This document shows positions 58,429 through 64,000 of a DNA stretch of 64,000 nt, piece by piece. This DNA comes from Zhongshania marina. Its GTDB lineage: Bacteria > Pseudomonadota > Gammaproteobacteria > Pseudomonadales > Spongiibacteraceae. The number at the start of each line of letters is the position of its first letter. Within the stretch, counting starts at the first letter, position 1. The notes beneath the pieces were generated by a model, which was not told the origin of the DNA, did no database searches, and saw only the letters and a list, made by a program, of their open reading frames with translations. Both the position numbers and the translations under genes were made by a program. The DNA lies in contig NZ_PQGG01000013.1 of the NCBI RefSeq assembly GCF_002915595.1, positions 1 to 64,000 on the forward strand, written 5' to 3'.

Positions 58429-59379
58429 GTGGATCACTTGGAACAACATTTAACGGTATTGCTCAACGAGGCGGTTGATGCGCTGGTAACAAATACTAGC
58501 GGTCAATACGTGGATGGTACGTTTGGGCGCGGCGGCCATAGTCGTTTGATTTTATCGCGTTTGGCTGCTGATGGACGCCTGTTGGGAGTTGATAAAGATC
58601 CGCAGGCCTTTGTTGAGGGTGAGCAGTTAGCCGCAAGTGATCAGCGCTTTTGTATTGCGCGTGGATCGTTTGCTGAATTAGAGAGTTTGGCGGCGCAGTC
58701 GGGTGTTTCTGGGCCGTTTTCAGGTGTGTTGTTAGATTTGGGGGTGTCGTCACCGCAGTTAGACCAAGCTGAGCGCGGCTTTAGTTTTTTGCGCGACGGC
58801 GATCTCGATATGCGGATGGACACAGACAGCGGTATCAGCGCTGCGCAGTGGATAGCCACTGCAGAAGAGTCAGAAATGGTTCGAGTATTGCGTGACTATG
58901 GTGAGGAGCGATTCGCCAAGCGTATCGTCAGGGCGATAATTGCAGCGCGTGAAGAAGCGCCAATTACCCGCACACTGCAGTTGGCAAAAATTGTCGCAGA
59001 AGCGAATCCAGCCTGGGAAAGGCACAAGCATCCCGCGACCAGAAGCTTTCAGGCAATCAGAATTTTTATAAATAATGAGTTAACAGATTTAGAACATTTG
59101 CTTGGCAATGTGGTTGATCAGTTAGAGGTAGGCGGTCGCTTAGTCGTGATTAGCTTCCACTCTCTGGAAGATCGAATGGTGAAGCGATTTATGCGCCGGC
59201 AGTCCGAAGGTGATGATGTTCCCGCGTATATTCCGGTTACCGAGAGTCAGCGAAATCGCCGTTTAAAAATTATTGGTAAAGCAATTAAAGCAACAGATAA
59301 AGAAGTAGAGGCAAACCCACGTTCTCGCAGTGCGGTGATGCGAGTGGCAGAAAAACTAGCATACGGCGAGTGTGCGTAG
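58429..59379 (+). CDS. rsmH: 16S rRNA (cytosine(1402)-N4)-methyltransferase RsmH
   Basis: A 316-residue SAM methyltransferase (MraW). It has [59 protein letters not shown] and [15 protein letters not shown]. It modifies the same rRNA nucleotide as RsmI, encoded just upstream. It starts with GTG at 58429, 5 bp after the mraZ stop. Confidence 0.97.
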   Translation: MDHLEQHLTVLLNEAVDALVTNTSGQYVDGTFGRGGHSRLILSRLAADGRLLGVDKDPQAFVEGEQLAASDQRFCIARGSFAELESLAAQSGVSGPFSGVLLDLGVSSPQLDQAERGFSFLRDGDLDMRMDTDSGISAAQWIATAEESEMVRVLRDYGEERFAKRIVRAIIAAREEAPITRTLQLAKIVAEANPAWERHKHPATRSFQAIRIFINNELTDLEHLLGNVVDQLEVGGRLVVISFHSLEDRMVKRFMRRQSEGDDVPAYIPVTESQRNRRLKIIGKAIKATDKEVEANPRSRSAVMRVAEKLAYGECA

Positions 59380-59388
59380 GGGTGATAT

Positions 59389-59736
59389 ATGCTGGGCAAA
59401 AAGCAGCGCAGCACAAATAAAAAAAATTACGTGGCTGAAGTTGAGGCGGTGGCACCGATAGGTGGTCTTGCCGTGCCTCTGCTTATTTTGCTAGTGCTCG
59501 TGTCGTGTATTGCCGTGGTTCAAAGCTCGCACAAAAGTAGAAAATTATTTGGTCAATTACAGGATTTGCGGCGTGAAGCCATGTTGCTTGAAGAAGATTG
59601 GGGTCGTTTGTTGCTAGAGCAAAGTACATGGGCATCTCCAGATCGCGTGCAGGACATGGCTGTACAGAAATTAAAAATGCAAGCGCCTAAAGCGCGGGAA
59701 GTGAAAATGGTTGGGGGCTATGGCAAAGCCGGTTAA
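59389..59736 (+). CDS. ftsL: Cell division protein FtsL
   Basis: A 115-residue bitopic protein: short cytoplasmic part, one membrane helix (~25-46, GGLAVPLLILLVLVSCIAVVQ) and a periplasmic leucine-zipper-like coiled coil. With FtsB and FtsQ it activates FtsWI. Position between rsmH and ftsI confirms it. It overlaps ftsI by 17 nt. Confidence 0.95.
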   Translation: MLGKKQRSTNKKNYVAEVEAVAPIGGLAVPLLILLVLVSCIAVVQSSHKSRKLFGQLQDLRREAMLLEEDWGRLLLEQSTWASPDRVQDMAVQKLKMQAPKAREVKMVGGYGKAG

Positions 59737-61444
59737 TGCACCTATTTCGCCTTGGCGTTTCCGTATTGTCGTCGGAGCGCTGCTCGTGCTCGCCCTTCTT
59801 TTGGTGTGGCGTACTCTGACATTGCAGGTGTTGGATGTAGACCGTGGCTATGAATTTTTACAGGGTCAGGGTAATGCCCGTACCAATCGCACCGAAGTAA
59901 TACCTGCGCACCGTGGAATCATTACTGACCGAAATGGTGAGCCGCTTGCTGTTAGTACGCCTGTTGCGTCGATATGGGCAAACCCTCAGGAATTAAAAGA
60001 GGCCAAGGGTGAGTGGGCGCGTTTGGCCGCTAGCTTAGATATGAGTGCGCCTGAGTTGTCGCGCCGTATTGAGCGATATAGTGCTAGCCAGTTTATGTAT
60101 TTGCGCCGCCATATGGCGCCCGCTGCTGCGCAGCAAGTTATTCAAATGAAAGTGCCAGGGGTGTACCTGCAGCGTGAATACCGTCGCTTTTATCCGGCGG
60201 GCGAGGTAACTGCACATATTTTAGGCTTTACCGATATTGATGATCGCGGGCAGGAGGGCTTGGAGCTGGCCTACGACGAGTGGCTTAACGGTACGCCCGG
60301 TCGGAAACAAGTTCTTAAAGATTTATACGGCAATATTATTAGGGAGATAGACGCCGGCGAGGCGGCTAGCCCTGGCAAAAATATTCAGCTCAGTATTGAT
60401 TTGCGATTGCAGTACCTCGCCTACAAAGAGCTTAAAACGGCAATCAACAAAACCGGCGCTAAGGCCGGTTCGGTCGTTATTATCGACAGTGAAAGTGGCG
60501 AAGTATTGGCGATGGTGAATCAGCCGTCTTTTAATCCGAATAACCGGAGCCAATTGATACCAGATGCAATGCGTAACCGCGCTGTTATCGATATGTTTGA
60601 GCCAGGTTCAACGGTTAAGCCGCTGACAATTGTCGCGGGGCTGGAAAGCGGAAAATATGACCCTGAAACCGTGATTAATACAAATCCTGGTTATATAAAA
60701 GTTGGCCCTAAAGTCCTTGAAGATCACCGTAATTACGGCGCGATTACCGTTGCGGAAGTATTAAAAAAATCGAGTCAGGTCGGTACCACAAAAATCGCAT
60801 TGTCTTTAGATGAACACGATGTATGGGGCGTGTTTAATCGCTTTGGTCTTGGCCGATCAACGGGCTCGGGGTTCCCTGGTGAAAGTAATGGTATGTTGCC
60901 AAATCGTCCTAACTGGCGGGCGATAGAGCGCGCGACATTTGCGTTCGGTTATGGATTAACGGTTACTAATCTGCAGCTCGCACAGGCCTACTCGGTGTTC
61001 GCAAACAAAGGGATGTTTCAGCAGGTTTCCTTGCTAAAGCGCACTGAGAAGCCGGTTAAACAGCAGGTGATATCCGCAAAAATAGCGCGCCAAGTTGTTG
61101 ATATGCTCGAAGAGGTAACGGAGCTAGGCGGCACCGCAACACGTGCTCAGGTCGACGCGTATCGCATTGCCGGAAAAACCGGTACATCGCATAAAGCCGA
61201 AGCTGGTGGTTATGCTAAAAGTAGATACTTTGCATTATTTGCCGGTGTTGCGCCGGCAAGTAATCCGCGCATTGTTGCGGTCGTGACAATTGATGAGCCG
61301 CACGGTGACTATTTTGGTGGCCTAGTTGCCGCCCCTGTCTTTTCCAAAGTTGTTTCCGACGCTTTGCGTTTATTGAATATCGCGCCGGATAATTTAGAAC
61401 CGGAAGACCCTAAACCAAAAGTGAAGGGAGACTCGGCGGCGTGA
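59720..61444 (+). CDS. ftsI: Peptidoglycan transpeptidase FtsI (PBP3), with SxQ motif
   Basis: The septal class B transpeptidase, 574 residues from the ATG at 59720. It has an N-terminal anchor (~14-34), a PBP dimer domain (from ~50; the VIPAHRGIITDRNG element) and a transpeptidase domain with nucleophile Ser297 in FEPGSTVKP and K486-T-G-T. The middle motif reads S351-S352-Q353 in KKSSQVGTTKIAL where E. coli has SSN. A TTG three codons upstream is a weaker start. Coupled to ftsL and murE. Confidence 0.96.
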   Translation: MAKPVNAPISPWRFRIVVGALLVLALLLVWRTLTLQVLDVDRGYEFLQGQGNARTNRTEVIPAHRGIITDRNGEPLAVSTPVASIWANPQELKEAKGEWARLAASLDMSAPELSRRIERYSASQFMYLRRHMAPAAAQQVIQMKVPGVYLQREYRRFYPAGEVTAHILGFTDIDDRGQEGLELAYDEWLNGTPGRKQVLKDLYGNIIREIDAGEAASPGKNIQLSIDLRLQYLAYKELKTAINKTGAKAGSVVIIDSESGEVLAMVNQPSFNPNNRSQLIPDAMRNRAVIDMFEPGSTVKPLTIVAGLESGKYDPETVINTNPGYIKVGPKVLEDHRNYGAITVAEVLKKSSQVGTTKIALSLDEHDVWGVFNRFGLGRSTGSGFPGESNGMLPNRPNWRAIERATFAFGYGLTVTNLQLAQAYSVFANKGMFQQVSLLKRTEKPVKQQVISAKIARQVVDMLEEVTELGGTATRAQVDAYRIAGKTGTSHKAEAGGYAKSRYFALFAGVAPASNPRIVAVVTIDEPHGDYFGGLVAAPVFSKVVSDALRLLNIAPDNLEPEDPKPKVKGDSAA

Positions 61445-62922
61445 TGACAGAACAACAAAACTACACAAGCCCACGTTTACTCGGCGATTTATTACCGGGA
61501 TTAGCGCCCGAAGTTGCTGCTGTTCCGGTGACAGGTTTGGCCCTAAACAGCAAGGACGTTCAGGTCGGTGATGTGTTCTTGGCGGTGAAAGGACATATTG
61601 TTGATGGTCGAGATTATATCGACGCGGCAATTCGTGCTGGCGCAGTGGCGGTTATTGCTGACGCGCCATTTGATGCGGCGCGCTGGTCATTGCCGGTCAT
61701 TGTAGTAAATGACTTATCGACCCAATTAAGTGAAATTGCCGGACGCTTTTACGGGCAGCCATCGACTCAGCTTAAGTTGATTGGGATCACCGGTACCAAC
61801 GGCAAAACAAGTTGTGCGTGGATGGTTGCCCAGCTACTAGAGGCTATTGGTGAACCCTGCGGACTAATTGGAACCTTGGGTAGCGGCCGCTTTGGTCGAT
61901 TAAATAGTGGCAGAAATACGACACCAGATGCGGTGTCTGTGCAGGCCCTGCTTAGCGATTGGCGCGACGGTGGTGCGAATTGGGCAGCAATGGAAGTGTC
62001 CTCTCATGGCTTGGCTCAACATCGCGTTGCCGCCTTGCACTTTAGCGCGGCGGTGTTCACAAATTTAAGTCAGGATCACCTCGATTATCACGGATCGATG
62101 GAGGCCTACGGTCAAGAAAAGGCGCGGCTATTTAGTTGGCTGGATTTGCCTTTGGCGGTCATAAATCGAGACGATGAATTTGGCCGTCGTTTGCTAAAAA
62201 CATCAAAAGCCAAGCAAGTTATCGACTTTAGCGTTTTCGACCGCAATGCCAAAGTGTATGCCGAAGACGTAAGTTGCGACATAAGTGGTATTCGTGCGCG
62301 TCTATGCAGTGAATGGGGCGAGGTTAATATTCGATCGTCACTGCTTGGTGCTTTTAACTTGTCTAATTTATTGGCGGCGAGCGCTGTATTGCTTGGTATG
62401 GGTGTGCCAGCAGAAAAAGTTGAGGCGGCACTGCCTCTGCTTAAGCCGGTGCCCGGACGTATGGAATGTCTGCGTTCTGCCGATAATGTTTTGGCCGTCA
62501 TTGATTACGCACACACACCTGACGCCTTGCAAAAAGTATTGCAAACCCTAAGGGCAGTGACTGGCGGGAATATTTATTGCGTAATGGGTTGCGGCGGGGA
62601 TCGCGACAAGTCTAAGCGACCGCTTATGGGCGCGATTGCAGAACAATATGCAGATTATGTTTGGGTGACAAATGACAATCCGCGATCAGAATCCGCGACA
62701 GATATTATTAATGATATTTGTGCGGGGATGAGCAGCCGTCCCACAGTAGAATTGGACCGCGATATAGCCATTAACGCCGCTATCCAATCGGCGAAATCTG
62801 GCGACGTAGTGTTAGTTGCCGGAAAGGGGCATGAAGATTATCAAGAAGTCGCCGGCCATCGATTGCCGTTTAGTGATGTGCAATGTGCTCGTCTTGGTTT
62901 GGCGGCGAGGGCAGCGCAGTGA
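61444..62922 (+). CDS. murE: UDP-MurNAc-L-Ala-D-Glu:meso-diaminopimelate ligase
   Basis: A 492-residue Mur ligase adding the third stem residue. It has the P-loop LIGITGTNGKTSCAWMVAQ, the carbamylated-Lys region and the DNPRSE motif (WVTNDNPRSESATDI) that marks meso-diaminopimelate specificity. The ATG at 61444 overlaps the ftsI stop by one base; GTG at 61441 is an alternative. It overlaps murF by 4 nt. Confidence 0.97.
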   Translation: MTEQQNYTSPRLLGDLLPGLAPEVAAVPVTGLALNSKDVQVGDVFLAVKGHIVDGRDYIDAAIRAGAVAVIADAPFDAARWSLPVIVVNDLSTQLSEIAGRFYGQPSTQLKLIGITGTNGKTSCAWMVAQLLEAIGEPCGLIGTLGSGRFGRLNSGRNTTPDAVSVQALLSDWRDGGANWAAMEVSSHGLAQHRVAALHFSAAVFTNLSQDHLDYHGSMEAYGQEKARLFSWLDLPLAVINRDDEFGRRLLKTSKAKQVIDFSVFDRNAKVYAEDVSCDISGIRARLCSEWGEVNIRSSLLGAFNLSNLLAASAVLLGMGVPAEKVEAALPLLKPVPGRMECLRSADNVLAVIDYAHTPDALQKVLQTLRAVTGGNIYCVMGCGGDRDKSKRPLMGAIAEQYADYVWVTNDNPRSESATDIINDICAGMSSRPTVELDRDIAINAAIQSAKSGDVVLVAGKGHEDYQEVAGHRLPFSDVQCARLGLAARAAQ

Positions 62923-64000
62923 TTACTCCAATGACATTGCAGCAAGTCGCGGCCGCTACTTCGGGTGTATTGTGCGGTGAAGATACGCGTTTTAGTGCAG
63001 TCTCTACTGATACTCGAAAAATACAAAAAAATGATTTATTTGTTGCACTTTCCGGAGAGAACTTCGACGGCAATCAATTTGTAGAGAATGCAAAAAATAG
63101 TGGCGCAATTGCCGCATTAGTCACCAAAGCTACGGATCTTTTGCCAAGTGTATTGGTCACAGACAGTCGCCGCGCTTTAGGTTTGCTTGCGCGTGAAAAT
63201 CGTCGGCAATTTTCTGGCGCGCTGGTCGCTGTTACCGGTAGCAGTGGCAAGACCAGTACCAAGGAAATGTTGGCAAGTATTTTTGCTCAGTGTGGCGATG
63301 TGTTCGCGACTCAAGGCAATTTAAATAATGAAATTGGTGTACCTCTAAGTTTGCTATCCATTCAAGAACAACATCGTTTTGCCGTGATAGAAATGGGCGC
63401 GGCGAAGCAGGGTGATATTTCCTATTTGTGCGAGTTTGCTGAGCCTGATATTGCGGTGTTAACCAACGCACAGCCTGCGCACATAGCGGGATTTGGATCT
63501 TTAGAAAGTGTGGCGAAGACCAAGGGCGAGATATTTCGTAGTTTGCCGCAGCATGGCCTTGCCGTCATAAACGCTGATGACACGTATTACGAGCTTTGGC
63601 AGGGCTATGCAAAGCACGTAAAACAACGGTTGTTCAGCCTTGTGCGTGAGGATGTCGATGTGTTTGCTCGTGATATTGACTTGAGTGTGCCAGGAAAAGT
63701 CCAGTTTGAACTGGTCAGTTTTAAGGGAAGCGCAAAGGTGTGCATGCCATTGTCAGGCAAGCATATGGTAGCGAATGCGCTCGCCGCTGCTGCTGCCTCA
63801 TTATCTGCTGGGGTGAGCTTAACCGATGTTGTTGCTGGTCTTGAGTCAATGCGCAGTGTGAGTGGACGTTTGCTCAGGCGAGAGCTGGCAGAGGTCACGA
63901 TTATAGATGACAGCTACAACGCTAATCCGGGATCGGTACGAGCGGCAATTGATGTGTTGTCGTCGTGTGTCGCGCGGCGGATTTTGGTTATGGGACATAT
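62919..64000 (+). CDS. murF: UDP-MurNAc-tripeptide:D-Ala-D-Ala ligase, N-terminal part (cut by window edge)
   Basis: About 360 codons are present before the window ends. The start GTG at 62919 overlaps the murE stop and has GAGGG 7-8 nt upstream; an ATG four codons later is possible. It opens MITPMTLQQVAAATSGVLCGED, with FSAVSTDTRKIQKNDLFVALSG, the P-loop AVTGSSGKTSTKEML, the NLNNEIGVPL segment and DDSYNANPGSVRAAI. These fit MurF, which completes the UDP-MurNAc-pentapeptide. Confidence 0.96.
   Translation, partial: MITPMTLQQVAAATSGVLCGEDTRFSAVSTDTRKIQKNDLFVALSGENFDGNQFVENAKNSGAIAALVTKATDLLPSVLVTDSRRALGLLARENRRQFSGALVAVTGSSGKTSTKEMLASIFAQCGDVFATQGNLNNEIGVPLSLLSIQEQHRFAVIEMGAAKQGDISYLCEFAEPDIAVLTNAQPAHIAGFGSLESVAKTKGEIFRSLPQHGLAVINADDTYYELWQGYAKHVKQRLFSLVREDVDVFARDIDLSVPGKVQFELVSFKGSAKVCMPLSGKHMVANALAAAAASLSAGVSLTDVVAGLESMRSVSGRLLRRELAEVTIIDDSYNANPGSVRAAIDVLSSCVARRILVMGH

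Overview
This 64 kb window is a housekeeping stretch of a Gammaproteobacterium chromosome. Gene content and order follow the Pseudomonas-type arrangement closely: hemA-prfA-prmC; gatCAB divergent from mreBCD; rng-yhdP; the rpoN/ptsN/rapZ/ptsH cluster; lptCAB-kdsCD; ibaG-murA-hisGDC; rplM-rpsI-petABC-sspAB; lpoA-rsmI-rnpB; and the mraZ division/cell wall cluster. Moderate GC, Smr and PA4642-type proteins and the synteny suggest a marine member of the Cellvibrionales (for example Spongiibacteraceae) or a close relative. That placement is inference. I see no insertion sequence, prophage, CRISPR array, rRNA operon or island.

Layout. 1-395: start of a secreted PKD-type lipoprotein gene (minus strand, cut by the window edge). 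708-7659 (minus): a block that reads TPR lipoprotein, lolB, ispE, tRNA-Gln, prs, rplY, pth, ychF, tRNA-Met, terminator. 7885-14206 (plus): hemA, prfA, prmC, a MoeB/ThiF-like gene, a DoxX-like membrane protein and rhlB. 14203-16653: small and poorly known genes (cysZ, a six-cysteine secreted protein, a CWC zinc-type protein, smrA, a PA4642-family gene). 16687-19969 (minus): gatCAB. 20228-29390 (plus): mreBCD, maf, rng, yhdP and a nitrilase-family amidohydrolase. 29401-38653 (minus): kdsD, kdsC, lptC, lptA, lptB, rpoN, hpf, ptsN, rapZ, ptsH, mgtE, darP. 38844-44218 (plus): mlaC, ibaG, murA, hisGDC. 44232-47904: degS/algW-like protease, Nif3-like protein, zapG, zapE. 48012-52921 (plus): rplM, rpsI, petA, a fused petB-petC, sspA, sspB. 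52964-56418 (minus): lpoA, yraN, diaA, dolP. 56472 to the end (plus): rsmI, RNase P RNA, then mraZ, rsmH, ftsL, ftsI, murE and a truncated murF.

The dominant theme is envelope construction: peptidoglycan precursors and septal synthesis (murA, murE, murF, ftsI, ftsL, lpoA), rod shape (mreBCD), lipopolysaccharide synthesis and transport (kdsC, kdsD, lptABC), outer membrane lipoprotein and lipid homeostasis (lolB, dolP, mlaC, yhdP) and envelope stress sensing (degS/algW). Translation genes (prfA, prmC, gatCAB, pth, rplY, rplM, rpsI, rnpB, two tRNAs) are interleaved.

I found no undescribed multi-gene system. The points most worth a second look are local: an mreC gene whose only sensible start is ATT behind a strong Shine-Dalgarno; an in-frame fusion of cytochrome b and cytochrome c1; an mlaC gene stripped of mlaFED and mlaB; the absence of tldD and pmbA from their usual neighbourhood; an SxQ instead of SxN motif in FtsI; a 17-bp sequence shared exactly by the hemA and mraZ upstream regions; MraZ-type decameric repeats; and an inverted repeat over the petA promoter.
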